A model generated the notes under the pieces. It had not been told where the DNA came from. It searched no databases and saw nothing but the letters and a program-made list of their open reading frames with translations. Below are positions 7,311 to 15,605 of a DNA stretch of 33,977 nucleotides, in pieces. A program made the translations under genes and the position numbers. Source of the DNA: Geodermatophilaceae bacterium (GTDB lineage Bacteria > Actinomycetota > Actinomycetes > Mycobacteriales > Geodermatophilaceae); contig JACCTY010000008.1 in the NCBI GenBank assembly GCA_013812145.1, forward strand, positions 1 through 33,977, read 5' to 3'. Positions within the stretch are counted from its first letter, which is position 1; every line of letters starts with the position of its first letter.

Positions 7311-8557
7311 TCGTCGGGTCCCGGATCACTGCGGCTCACCGACTTCACTAGCAGTACGCCGATGGCCGTCGTCACCGGGACCGCCAGTACCAGGCCGATA
7401 CCGCCGACCATGGTGCGGACGATCTCCTCAGCAATCGCCTCTCCGGTGACGGTGTCCACGAAGGGTCGCTGGTAGATCTCCAGCAGGAGCAGGGCCGGCA
7501 GCGCCGCGCCGGCGTACGCGAAGACGATCGTGTAGACGGTGGACGCGATGTGGTCCCGTCCGATCCGCATCGCGCTCGTGAACAGCTTGCGGGCCGACAG
7601 TCCCGGAGCGAGTTCGTGCAGTTGCCACACCGCAGAAGCCTGCGTGATCGTGACGTCGTTGAGTACGCCGAGGCCGGCGATGATGATGCCGCAGAGCACG
7701 ATCCCGGCGGGGTCGACCTGACCGGTCAGATAGGTGAGCGTGAGGTTCTCCTCGCTGCTCAATCCGGTCAGCCGCGCCGTCGAACCCGCCCACGATCCGA
7801 GTACGGCGATGAGCGCCAACCCGAACAGTGTGCCCGCGAGCGCCGTCGTCGTACGCGCGGAGAACCCGTGCGCGAGATAGAGAACGACGAACATGATCGC
7901 CGCGGAACCGACCAGCCCCACGAGCACCGGCGGCTCGCCGTTGAGCAGTCCGGGCAACATGAACATGACCAGGATGAAAAAGGCGAACGCCAGGCCGACA
8001 AGTGCCGCGGCGCCACGCAGCCGGGCCACCGCAACCACGACGACAGCGAAGACGACCGCGAGCAGGGTGAGTGGCTTCTCGCGAGCGAAATCGGTGAAGC
8101 TGTAGCGCACCGGGAACTCGTCGAAAGCCGGGCTACGGAGCAGCCTCAGCCGGTCTCCCGGTTCGAACCCGGCGAGGAAGATCTCGGCCGGAATTGCGAC
8201 GGCCACGGCGGTGCCCGCGTCGGGGCCCTCCTCGACCTCGGCGACGACGTTGCCGCAGGTGAGCGTCGCGGGGACCGGCGAGCCCGGCCCGAGGCCGGGG
8301 CCCGAGCAGTCGATCGCCTCCACGGTCAGGACAGTCGCGTCGGCGAAGGAGCTGCCGGGGAGGACCTGCTCGACGGCCGCTTGCCGCGCGGCACTTTGCT
8401 GGCTGTCCGGCCAGAGCACGACCAGTCCGGCGAGGGTCGCCAACCCGACCGGGACAAGCACGAATGCCAAGAGGAGGACGGCGCGTCGGCGGTGGGCGAC
8501 CAGCCGTGGATCCGGCGTCGCCGACCCCGGGTCGATGGGCACGTGGGTGTGACTCAC
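7235..8557 (-). CDS. YibE/F family multi-pass membrane protein
   Basis: The 440-residue protein has one N-terminal membrane helix (AVLLLAFVLVPVGLATLAGL) and an extracytoplasmic domain of about 120 residues with two cysteines. About seven further membrane helices follow. The core LTGLSSEENLTLTYL, AGLGVLNDVTITQASAVWQL and MRIGRDHIASTVYTI is the hallmark of YibE/F proteins, whose biochemical role is not established. GTG 8557 begins the recognisable protein; the open frame runs on upstream to 9166 across the divergent acetyltransferase gene and looks non-coding there. The charged C-terminal tail overlaps the convergent nitroreductase gene. Confidence 0.9.
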   Translation of the reverse strand: MSHTHVPIDPGSATPDPRLVAHRRRAVLLLAFVLVPVGLATLAGLVVLWPDSQQSAARQAAVEQVLPGSSFADATVLTVEAIDCSGPGLGPGSPVPATLTCGNVVAEVEEGPDAGTAVAVAIPAEIFLAGFEPGDRLRLLRSPAFDEFPVRYSFTDFAREKPLTLLAVVFAVVVVAVARLRGAAALVGLAFAFFILVMFMLPGLLNGEPPVLVGLVGSAAIMFVVLYLAHGFSARTTTALAGTLFGLALIAVLGSWAGSTARLTGLSSEENLTLTYLTGQVDPAGIVLCGIIIAGLGVLNDVTITQASAVWQLHELAPGLSARKLFTSAMRIGRDHIASTVYTIVFAYAGAALPALLLLEIYQRPFVDTVTGEAIAEEIVRTMVGGIGLVLAVPVTTAIGVLLVKSVSRSDPGPDDQDRRTSASAKGLRARSGTRQSDDG

Positions 8558-8659
8558 GGGTTCGGGCGTCCTCTCCTGTGCTCTGGAGCGGGACAGGTAC
8601 GGCGACGCCCAGCGTGCCTGATCGTTCGCGCCAACCGCGGGAGGTGCGAGGCTGCAGCG

Positions 8660-9217
8660 GTGACGTCCGCTCCTGAACCACCCGAGATCCGTTGGGGGAC
8701 GCTGCTGCTGCGGCCGTGGTCGGCCGGGGACGCCAGCGTCGTACTCACGGCTCTCAACGACCCGGAAATCGCACTGTGGAATGCCTCCGCTGTCCGCACC
8801 GTGGAGGAGGCTACGGATTGGATTGTTCGGCGCGCGGACTGGAGCGCCGGCGACCACGTCTCGCTCGCCGTCGTCGACTCGCTGAGCGGTGAGCTGGTCG
8901 GCTCGGTGTCGTTGCACCAGATCGACCACGAGCAGGGCGACGCGGAGATCGGCTACTGGACCGCGCCGGCCGCTCGCGGTCGCGGCGTCGCCTCGGGAGC
9001 CGTTACTGCCCTGTGCCGGTGGGCGTTTCTGCAGTTGCCCATCGATCGGATCGAGTTGTGCCACGCGGCGGACAATCCGGCATCCGCACGGGTCGCCGCT
9101 AAGGCCGGCTTCACGCAGGAGGGCCGGCTGAGACAGTCCTACCGGTACGGCGATGGGCGCAAGCACGACGAGCTGCTCTGGAGCCTGCTCCGCGGGGACC
9201 TGCCGATAGATTCTTAG
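8660..9217 (+). CDS. GNAT-family N-acetyltransferase (RimJ/RimL-like)
   Basis: The 185-residue cytosolic acetyltransferase opens with TLLLRPWSAGDASVVLTALN. It has AEIGYWTAPAARGRGVASGA, containing the acetyl-CoA pyrophosphate-binding RGRGVA, and ends with the RimJ/L-type NPASARVAAKAGFTQEGRLR. The acceptor (protein N-terminus or small molecule) is unknown. The GTG start at 8660 is preceded by GAGG at 8 nt. The frame is open further upstream, but that part is antisense to the YibE/F gene. The next gene starts 2 nt after the stop but has its own promoter-like element inside this gene. Confidence 0.9.
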   Translation: MTSAPEPPEIRWGTLLLRPWSAGDASVVLTALNDPEIALWNASAVRTVEEATDWIVRRADWSAGDHVSLAVVDSLSGELVGSVSLHQIDHEQGDAEIGYWTAPAARGRGVASGAVTALCRWAFLQLPIDRIELCHAADNPASARVAAKAGFTQEGRLRQSYRYGDGRKHDELLWSLLRGDLPIDS

Positions 9218-9222
9218 CCATG
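9207..9222 (+). promoter_or_regulatory. Leaderless-type promoter of the gamma-glutamyltransferase-like gene
   Basis: TAGATT at 9207-9212 is 7 nt before ATG 9220 and lies within the end of the upstream acetyltransferase gene. It explains the absence of a ribosome site. No clear -35 was found. Confidence 0.45.
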
Positions 9223-10983
9223 TTCACGACTCGACCGGAACTCGCCGGCACGTTCGGCATGGTCGCCTCGACGCACTGGCTGGCCAGCCAGGCGGGGATG
9301 GCCGTGCTGGAGGACGGCGGCAACGCCTTCGACGCAGCGGTCGCCACCGCCTTCACCCTGCATGTCGTCGAGCCGCACCTGAACGGGCCCGGCGGCGACA
9401 TGCCCGCCATCATCACCACGGCCGATGACTCGACCCCGACCGTCCTCTGTGGACAGGGGCCGGCTCCCGCAGCGGCGACGATCGACCACTACACCGGCCT
9501 CGGCCTGGAACTGGTGCCCGGAACCGGGTTTCTCGCAGCCACCGTCCCCGGTGCGGTACCCGCCTGGCTGATGCTGCTGCGTGACCACGGCACCAAGTCA
9601 CTCGCTGACGTACTCCGCTTCGCGATCGGGTACGCCGAGAACGGCCACCCGCTGCTGTCCCGAGTCAGCGCCACCATCGGCACCGTCGCCGAGCTGTTCA
9701 CCCGGGACTGGACAAGTTCGGCCGACGTCTGGCTGCGCGACGGCCACCCGCCGGCCGCCGGTGCGCTGTTCCGCCAGCCGGCTCTCGCCACGTCGTACCG
9801 GCGGCTCGTCGAGGAGGCGGTGGGCACGAGTCGCGAGGCGCAGATCGATGCCGCCCTGCGGGCCTGGTCGGAGGGCTTCGTCGCCGAGGCGATCGACGAG
9901 TTCGCGCGGACCGAGGTGATGGACGACTCCGGTACGCCGCACGCCGGGTTGCTCACCGGGGGGGATCTTGCAGGATGGCAGCCGAGCTACGAGCCGGCTG
10001 TCACGCTGGACTGGGACGGCTGGACCGTGGCCAAGGCGGGCGCATGGACGCAGGGACCGGCGTTCCTGCAGCAACTGCAGCTGCTCGATCCGGACGAGGT
10101 CCGCTCGATGGATCAGGCGACCCTCGTTCACACCGTGGTGGAGACCACGAAACTGGCCTTCGCCGACCGGGAGGCCTGGTACGGCGACGCTGAGGTGCCA
10201 CTGGCCGGTCTGCTCTCGGCTGAGTACGCGGCTCAGCGTCGCACCCTCGTCGCGGAGACCGCCTCGATGGAGCTACGGCCCGGCTCGCCGGACGGGCGCA
10301 CTCCCCGGCTGCCGCGGTTCGTGACGGAGCGCCGCCGGGCCGAGACGACCGCCGCCGGCGTGGGGGAGCCGACGGTGTCCCGGTCGGGTGCCATCGGCGG
10401 CGACACGTGTCACATCGACGTCGTGGACCGCTGGGGCAACGTGATCTCCGCGACGCCCAGCGGCGGCTGGTTGCAGTCCTCTCCAACCGTGCCGGGCCTG
10501 GGCTTCTGCCTCGGCACCCGCGCCCAGATGTTCTGGCTGGAAGCGGGGTTGCCCAACTCGCTGGGACCCGGGAAGCGGCCGCGGATCACGCTGACGCCAT
10601 CGATGGCGCTGCGCGACGGCCGGCCGGTGCTGGCGTTCGGGACGCCGGGCGGTGACCAGCAGGAGCAGTGGCAGATGGTGTTCTGGCTCTGCCACGCCGT
10701 ACTCGGCCTCGATCTGCAGGCTGCCATCGACGCGCCGACCTGGCACACCAACTCCTTCCCGTCGTCGTTCTACCCACGGCAAAGCTCGCCGGGCGAGGTG
10801 GTCGTCGAGTCCCGCGTCGGTCATGAGGTTGTCGACGAACTGCGCCGGCGGGGGCACCGGGTCACGGTGTCCGACGCCTGGTCCCTGGGCCGGATGTCCG
10901 CGGTAGCCCGCGACCCCGAGACCGGCGTACTCCGTGCAGCGGCGAACCCGCGCGGTATGCAGGGCTACTCCGTCGGCCGCTGA
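9220..10983 (+). CDS. Gamma-glutamyltransferase family protein (YwrD-like Ntn hydrolase)
   Basis: The 587-residue protein has the family N-terminal FGMVASTHWLASQAGMAVLE, GGNAFDAAVATAF and LNGPGGDMPAII. The autocleavage/nucleophile site is in GGDTCHIDVVDRWGN, with Thr396 predicted to become the N-terminal residue of the small subunit. TPSMALRDG and FGTPGGDQQEQW follow. Family members hydrolyse or transfer the gamma-glutamyl group of glutathione-like compounds; some close relatives act on cephalosporin side chains, so the substrate is open. There is no signal peptide, unlike classical periplasmic or secreted GGT, which suggests a cytosolic enzyme. Length is normal. Confidence 0.92.
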   Translation: MFTTRPELAGTFGMVASTHWLASQAGMAVLEDGGNAFDAAVATAFTLHVVEPHLNGPGGDMPAIITTADDSTPTVLCGQGPAPAAATIDHYTGLGLELVPGTGFLAATVPGAVPAWLMLLRDHGTKSLADVLRFAIGYAENGHPLLSRVSATIGTVAELFTRDWTSSADVWLRDGHPPAAGALFRQPALATSYRRLVEEAVGTSREAQIDAALRAWSEGFVAEAIDEFARTEVMDDSGTPHAGLLTGGDLAGWQPSYEPAVTLDWDGWTVAKAGAWTQGPAFLQQLQLLDPDEVRSMDQATLVHTVVETTKLAFADREAWYGDAEVPLAGLLSAEYAAQRRTLVAETASMELRPGSPDGRTPRLPRFVTERRRAETTAAGVGEPTVSRSGAIGGDTCHIDVVDRWGNVISATPSGGWLQSSPTVPGLGFCLGTRAQMFWLEAGLPNSLGPGKRPRITLTPSMALRDGRPVLAFGTPGGDQQEQWQMVFWLCHAVLGLDLQAAIDAPTWHTNSFPSSFYPRQSSPGEVVVESRVGHEVVDELRRRGHRVTVSDAWSLGRMSAVARDPETGVLRAAANPRGMQGYSVGR

Positions 10984-11040
10984 TTTGTGGGCCGGGCGAC
11001 CACCTTTCGCTCGAACCGAGCCGGGCGGCAGGAGATCGCT

Positions 11041-11799
11041 CTAGCCGCCGACAAAGATCGGCGCCCACGTTCCGGCGGCAATGCTGGCGGCGGTCGCCGC
11101 GCCACACACCGCTAGCGCCGCGGCGATGTACAGCCAGTCACGCTGCCGCAGCACCGACCCGCGGGCGTTCGTCCGGACAATGCCCGAATCGAAGCCGCGC
11201 GCATCCATGGCGGTCGCCAGCCGAGAGCCACGCCGGATCGCGCCGACGAGCAGGGTGAAGATCGCGCCGGCGAAGAGCCGGGCCGCGGCGAAAGGATTGC
11301 GGCCGGCATCGACGCCGCGGGTACGCCGGGCCAGCCGGATCGTGGCGAACTCGGTGATGAGCAGCGGGATGAGCCGCAGCCCGGCGAGCGCGCCGTAGGC
11401 GAACCGGGTCGACACCCGCCAATGCGTCGTCAGCGCGTCGGCCATCCGGACCGGATCCGTGGAAGCAACCAGCAGTACGCCGGGCAGCGCCAGACTGATC
11501 ACCCGGAGGGCAAGTCCGAGGCCGACCAGCGGGCCGGCATCCTCGCTGATCAGGACGTTGACCACCCCCACCATGGTCGCGCCGAGCAGTAACGGCCAGG
11601 TCCGCCGGAACAGTTCGATCGGCGAGCGGATACCCGCCGCCGGCAACATCGCCAGCTCGATGAGGAGCACCAGCGTCGGCGTGACGATGTCCAGGGTGGT
11701 CAGCAGCGTGACGCTGACGATCCCGAGCGCCACGAGCTGGGCTACCGGGTTGATCGCCGACAGCCGGACCTGCGCGGCCGGGCGCAGCACCAGACTCAT
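11041..11799 (-). CDS. ykoC: ECF transporter T component (YkoC/EcfT)
   Basis: The 252-residue membrane protein, with about five to six helices, is the scaffold that couples the ATPase to the substrate-binding S component. The coupling motif AMDARGF is present, and the sequence around TDPVRMADALTTHW is typical of EcfT/CbiQ proteins. ATG 11799 overlaps the stop of the ATPase gene (ATGA), which shows translational coupling. It is the third gene of the TPP-riboswitch-controlled ykoE-ykoD-ykoC operon and converges on the gamma-glutamyltransferase-like gene with 57 nt between. Confidence 0.9.
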   Translation of the reverse strand: MSLVLRPAAQVRLSAINPVAQLVALGIVSVTLLTTLDIVTPTLVLLIELAMLPAAGIRSPIELFRRTWPLLLGATMVGVVNVLISEDAGPLVGLGLALRVISLALPGVLLVASTDPVRMADALTTHWRVSTRFAYGALAGLRLIPLLITEFATIRLARRTRGVDAGRNPFAAARLFAGAIFTLLVGAIRRGSRLATAMDARGFDSGIVRTNARGSVLRQRDWLYIAAALAVCGAATAASIAAGTWAPIFVGG

Positions 11800-13223
11800 G
11801 CCGGTACTTCCGTGCGGTCCGCCCCGAGAGCCAGCTCGTCGTCGGCGAGCAGGTTCACCAGGTCGCGATCGTGCGTGATCAGGCACAAGGCCCGCCCGGC
11901 CGTGCGCAGCTCGGCGAGCAACCGCACCACCTCCCGCCAGGTGCCTGCGTCCTGCCCGAACGTCGGCTCGTCCAGGACCAGGACCTGTGGAGATGTCGCC
12001 AGTGCCGTCGCGACGGACAGCCGCCGCTGCTGACCTCCGGACAGCGTGAACGGGTTCGCCTCGGCGTACGCCGTCAGCCCGAGCCGCTCGAGCAACCCGA
12101 ACGCGACCTCGCGGGCCCGCCCGGCCAGCACACCGGACCGCAGCGGCCCCAAGGCCAGCTCGTCACCAAGCCGCTGGGTGAGAAATTGGTGCTCGGGGTT
12201 CTGGAACACCGTCCCGATCCGGGTCACCAGCTCTGCGGCGCTCCACCGCGACGGCGCGCATCGACCCCGCCGTACGCCGCTGGCAAGTGCCGCCGACGCC
12301 CGGACGGTGCCGACACCCGGCGCGCGGAGCCCGGCAAGAAGCAGACCGAGGGTGGATTTGCCGCTGCCGTTCGGGCCGGTGACTGCCGTCGTCCGGCCGC
12401 CGACGAGGTCGACCGAGGTGGGGACCAGCGCGGGCGCGACCGAACGCGGGTAGCCGAACCCGGCCCCGGCGGTGGACAGCAGCGCCGATCCCGAACCGTC
12501 GCTGCGGGCAAACGTCAGCCCGGTCGCGCGCGAAACCGGCCGCCAACTGCGGGGATGCTCGACCAGGCCGCCGCCGGGCAGTATCTCGACCACCCGGTCG
12601 ACCAGCGGCAGCCACGGCGTGGCGTCATGATCGACGAGCAGCAGCGTGACGGACCGATCGGCAACCGCATGGCCGACGGCCGCGCGCACGAGCGCAGCGC
12701 CGGCTGGGTCCAGTTGCGACGTGGGTTCGTCCAACAGCAGCAGGCCCGGCTCGCGCACCAGGGCACCTGCCAGCACCAGTCGCTGCTGCTCTCCGCCGGA
12801 CAGCTCGTGGGTCTGCCGGTCCCGCCCGTAGCCGAACCCCACGTGGTCCAGCGCGGCATCGACCCGCGGCCAGATCTCCACCGGCGGTACGCCGGCGTTC
12901 TCCAGGCCGAACGCGACGTCGTCGCCCGCCAGCGTCATCACGAGCTGGCTGTCGGGATCCTGTGCCAGCAAGCCGAGCCGGTCTCGGGCGGCGCGAGGAG
13001 CAGCGCCGTCGACGGTGAGCTCACCGGTGAGTTCCACCGCGTCGGAGTCGAGCAGGCCGCCGACGGCGTACAGGAGGGTGGACTTGCCGGATCCGGAGCT
13101 GCCGGTGACGAGTACCCGCTCGCCCGGCTCGACCACCAGGTCGAGGGCGGACAGCGCCCAGGCCTGGCGGGTGGCGTAGCGCAGGCCGAACCCACGCGCG
13201 ACGACCCGACCAGGCGTCGGCAC
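11796..13223 (-). CDS. ykoD: ECF transporter ATPase with two fused ABC domains (YkoD)
   Basis: The 475-residue protein carries two ABC ATPase domains in one chain. Domain 1 has Walker A GSSGSGKST, signature LSGGEQQR and Walker B LLLLDEPTSQLD; domain 2 has GPNGSGKST, LSGGQQRR and VLVLDEPTFGQD. Both appear catalytically complete. Fused ATPases of this type power the YkoEDC ECF importer for hydroxymethylpyrimidine/thiamine precursors. GTG 13223 lies 9 nt after the ykoE stop. The frame is open further upstream inside ykoE, but that stretch is the shadow of ykoE. The exact start is moderately uncertain because the ribosome site is weak. Confidence 0.92.
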   Translation of the reverse strand: MPTPGRVVARGFGLRYATRQAWALSALDLVVEPGERVLVTGSSGSGKSTLLYAVGGLLDSDAVELTGELTVDGAAPRAARDRLGLLAQDPDSQLVMTLAGDDVAFGLENAGVPPVEIWPRVDAALDHVGFGYGRDRQTHELSGGEQQRLVLAGALVREPGLLLLDEPTSQLDPAGAALVRAAVGHAVADRSVTLLLVDHDATPWLPLVDRVVEILPGGGLVEHPRSWRPVSRATGLTFARSDGSGSALLSTAGAGFGYPRSVAPALVPTSVDLVGGRTTAVTGPNGSGKSTLGLLLAGLRAPGVGTVRASAALASGVRRGRCAPSRWSAAELVTRIGTVFQNPEHQFLTQRLGDELALGPLRSGVLAGRAREVAFGLLERLGLTAYAEANPFTLSGGQQRRLSVATALATSPQVLVLDEPTFGQDAGTWREVVRLLAELRTAGRALCLITHDRDLVNLLADDELALGADRTEVPA

Positions 13224-13231
13224 GGGGACGG

Positions 13232-13825
13232 TCAGACCCGCCGCTGCCCGACCGGAAAGGACGACAGCGCGCCGCTCGCGGCCAGCGCGCGGACGAGCAA
13301 CCACCCGCCGACCCCGGCGAGCAGCGCGCTCGAAAGGACGGTTAGCGCCCCATAGGCGACCCGGTCGCCCGTGCTGAACTCGGGGTAGTACAGCGACAAG
13401 TCCATGATCGTGGTGGACAGCCCGGCCGTTGCAGCGGCGAGGAGCGCGGCACCGAGCCCGAAGCGGCGGTACCGGGTCAACGCGAACCCGATCTCCGCGC
13501 CGAGGCCTTGGACGAGGCCGTACACGACGATGATTCCGCCGAACGGCGATCCGAGCAGCAGCGAGACTGTTGCGGCCAGGGTCGAGGCGAACAGCGCGGC
13601 GCCGGGCTTGCGGATCACCAGCCCGGCGATCACACCCGGCATCAGGAAAACACCGTTCAGCACGGCGAACGCCGCCGGGATGAACGTCAGCGCCGGTTGG
13701 GCGACGCCGTAGAAGAGGTTCCAGGCCCAGAAGACGACGCCGAACGCGACGCCCAGGATTGCGGTCACGACGATGTCGACGGTGCGCCACCGGGTCAGTT
13801 GCACACCGGTCGTGGTAGATGGCAT
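13232..13825 (-). CDS. ykoE: ECF transporter S component for HMP/thiamine (YkoE)
   Basis: The 197-residue membrane protein has about five to six helices and is the substrate-binding subunit. TVDIVVTAILGVAFGVVFWA, FLMPGVIAGLVIRKPGAA and SPFGGIIVVYGLVQGLGAE are characteristic of YkoE. With YkoD and YkoC it imports hydroxymethylpyrimidine or thiamine. The start is clear: GGGAGG ends 6 nt before ATG 13825. A TPP riboswitch lies upstream, so expression should fall when thiamine diphosphate is plentiful. Confidence 0.93.
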   Translation of the reverse strand: MPSTTTGVQLTRWRTVDIVVTAILGVAFGVVFWAWNLFYGVAQPALTFIPAAFAVLNGVFLMPGVIAGLVIRKPGAALFASTLAATVSLLLGSPFGGIIVVYGLVQGLGAEIGFALTRYRRFGLGAALLAAATAGLSTTIMDLSLYYPEFSTGDRVAYGALTVLSSALLAGVGGWLLVRALAASGALSSFPVGQRRV

Positions 13826-13873
13826 TGCGGACCTCCCAGTCCTGATCGGACGGGGCGAGACAGCAGCGAATCC

Positions 13874-13957
<84 letters not shown>

Positions 13958-14013
13958 TGCTTGGAGTTACCGTCCGACCGTAACACCGCCGGCACGCGGC
14001 CGCTCGGGGACGG

Positions 14014-14430
14014 TCAGGTGACCGACCCGCGCGGAACCACCCACTGAGTCGGTTGCCCCGTGACCTCCGCGATCAGGTCGAAGTCGCCGTCGTAGTGCAT
14101 GACAGTTACTCGATGTCGCAGCGCCACGGCCGCGACCAGAAGATCGGGCAGCGCCGCCGCCCGATGATGCCCGCGGTCGGCAAGCTCGGCCTGAGTTTGC
14201 ATCGCCACGCGGAAGTCCTCGTCGGCGGTGTCCAGCCATTCCAGACCGGACCGGCGTTGCCGCATGTCAGGGACATCGCCAGCACGAGCGGCAAAAGTCA
14301 ACTCCAGCTCAAGGATGCCGCAGGTAGCGACAAGTCCGCGCTCGATCAGAGGACCGAGAACGTGTGCAACCTCGGACCGACGAAGCCGTGCGGTCGCGCT
14401 GGTGTCCGCGAGGTACGGCGCTATCGCCAC
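14014..14430 (-). CDS. vapC: PIN-domain toxin (VapC)
   Basis: This 138-residue PIN-domain ribonuclease has the acidic metal-binding residues at D9 (YLADTSA), E41 (GILELEL), D96 (LPDLLVAA) and D114/D116 (YDGDFD). VapC toxins cleave specific RNAs, often tRNA or the rRNA sarcin-ricin loop, when released from antitoxin. The GTG start at 14430 lies within the end of the upstream vapB, with a 10-nt overlap, as usual for type II toxin-antitoxin pairs. All catalytic residues are present, so it appears active. Confidence 0.92.
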   Translation of the reverse strand: MAIAPYLADTSATARLRRSEVAHVLGPLIERGLVATCGILELELTFAARAGDVPDMRQRRSGLEWLDTADEDFRVAMQTQAELADRGHHRAAALPDLLVAAVALRHRVTVMHYDGDFDLIAEVTGQPTQWVVPRGSVT

Positions 14431-14627
14431 GCCGCGGCCATGATGTCGGGATCCAACGCATCCTCGTACGCACCATCGGACGCGGCCACCAGCTCTTCAT
14501 GGCGTAGCCGCAATGCCACCGCCTCACGCAATGCGGCATGCACGGTGGCCCGCTTGGTTGTCGTTTCGAGCAGCCGAGCCGCCTGCTTGAGCAGATCGTC
14601 ATCGATGTCGATCACCGTCCGAGACAC
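14421..14627 (-). CDS. vapB: Antitoxin (VapB, ribbon-helix-helix type)
   Basis: The 68-residue antitoxin has an N-terminal strand-helix-helix (RTVIDIDDDLLKQAARLL, then TKRATVHAALREAVAL), which is the DNA-binding ribbon-helix-helix fold. An acidic C-terminal tail (EDALDPDIMAAAW) would plug the toxin active site. GTG 14627 follows a purine-rich ribosome site (GGGGGAGGGA). It normally represses its own promoter together with VapC; no clean palindromic operator was recognised in the 80 nt upstream. Confidence 0.9.
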   Translation of the reverse strand: MSRTVIDIDDDLLKQAARLLETTTKRATVHAALREAVALRLRHEELVAASDGAYEDALDPDIMAAAWR

Positions 14628-14706
14628 AGTCCCTCCCCCTCAATGTGCACGATGGTCGCCGAGGAGGATATCGCAGCCATGCGCATTCGTATGCATAGCT
14701 ATCCCG

Positions 14707-15456
14707 TCAGCGGCGGCGGGCGGCTCTGGACAGCAGCGCTCCCCATGCGGCGACCGGGACGAACCGGGCGGTCTTCATCAGCAGCATCATGGGTAGCGGA
14801 AAGACCACCTCGGGCTTCTCCTTGGCGATCCCCTCGGCGATCTCCCGGGCCGCCCGTTCGGCGGAGACGATGAAGGGCATCGGGAACGTGTTGCGCTCGG
14901 TCATCTCGGTCTTGACGAACCCGGGGCAGACCGTCTGCACCTTCACGCCATGCCGGCGCAGGTCGACCCGCAGGGACTCGAGCAGGTTGATCTGGGCCGC
15001 TTTGGTGGTGCCGTAAGCCTCGGAGTTCGGCAGGCCACGGTAGCCGGCCACCGACGCGATCCCGACGATCAGCCCGGCGCGGGCTTCGAGCATCGCCGGC
15101 AGCACTGACTCGACGCCGTGTACGACGCCCATCAGGTTGACGTCGAAGTGTCGCCGGAACACCTCGGAATCCCACCGGTCCACGCGCACCTGGTCCCACG
15201 CGCCGGCGTTCAGCACCACAACGTCGATGCCGCCGAACGCCGAGCGGATCGAGTCCGCGGCAGCGAGCATGGCGTCCTTGTCGGTGACGTCGACTGGCTC
15301 GACGTGCATCCGCCCGCCGGCGACCTCGTCGAGCTTGTCCTTGCGCCGCGCCGAGATGGCGACGTGCGCGCCGCGCCCCTCCAACTCGCGGGCCAACGCC
15401 GCACCGATTCCACTGGACGCCCCGGTGACCCAGATTCGACTGCCCGCGATCCTCAT
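14707..15456 (-). CDS. Short-chain dehydrogenase/reductase
   Basis: The 249-residue classical SDR has the cofactor motif TGASSGIG, NAG in VVLNAGAW, catalytic serine in GIASVAG, and YGTTK (Y-x3-K). VCPGFVKTEM follows. The C-terminus ends in a hydrophobic stretch (VVFPLPMMLLMKTARFVPVA) suggesting membrane association, as in DltE/YqjQ-like SDRs that act on lipidic substrates. ATG 15456 starts just before the Rossmann strand; ATG 15468 is 4 codons upstream and cannot be excluded. The substrate is unknown. Confidence 0.88.
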   Translation of the reverse strand: MRIAGSRIWVTGASSGIGAALARELEGRGAHVAISARRKDKLDEVAGGRMHVEPVDVTDKDAMLAAADSIRSAFGGIDVVVLNAGAWDQVRVDRWDSEVFRRHFDVNLMGVVHGVESVLPAMLEARAGLIVGIASVAGYRGLPNSEAYGTTKAAQINLLESLRVDLRRHGVKVQTVCPGFVKTEMTERNTFPMPFIVSAERAAREIAEGIAKEKPEVVFPLPMMLLMKTARFVPVAAWGALLSRAARRR

Positions 15457-15532
15457 GACCGCAAGCATGCCCCAGCTACACCCGCGCGCCGCTGATGCCG
15501 CCGATGCCGATCATTGCGCCCGGCCGCGGGCA

Positions 15533-15545
15533 CTCGATCATCGAG
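15533..15545. repeat. Short palindrome upstream of the SDR gene
   Basis: CTCGAT-C-ATCGAG forms 6-bp arms around one base, about 77 nt before the SDR start. It could be an operator, or chance in GC-rich DNA. Otherwise nothing was recognised in 15457-15605. Confidence 0.2.
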
Positions 15546-15605
15546 AGGACTCCAGAAGGTCGACCGCAGGGCCGCCGTCTTTCAGGCGACCCCGCGGGAG
15601 AGCGG

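Noticed and set aside
7550-8659. Upstream part of the 555-residue plus-strand frame ending in the acetyltransferase
   Set aside because: Antisense to YibE/F. Only the part from GTG 8660 matches a protein family.
10984-11040. Terminator between the convergent gamma-glutamyltransferase-like and ykoC genes
   Set aside because: No convincing stem-loop found by eye.
11871-13355. 494-residue plus-strand frame
   Set aside because: Antisense to the ykoD ATPase, whose Walker and signature motifs are on the minus strand.
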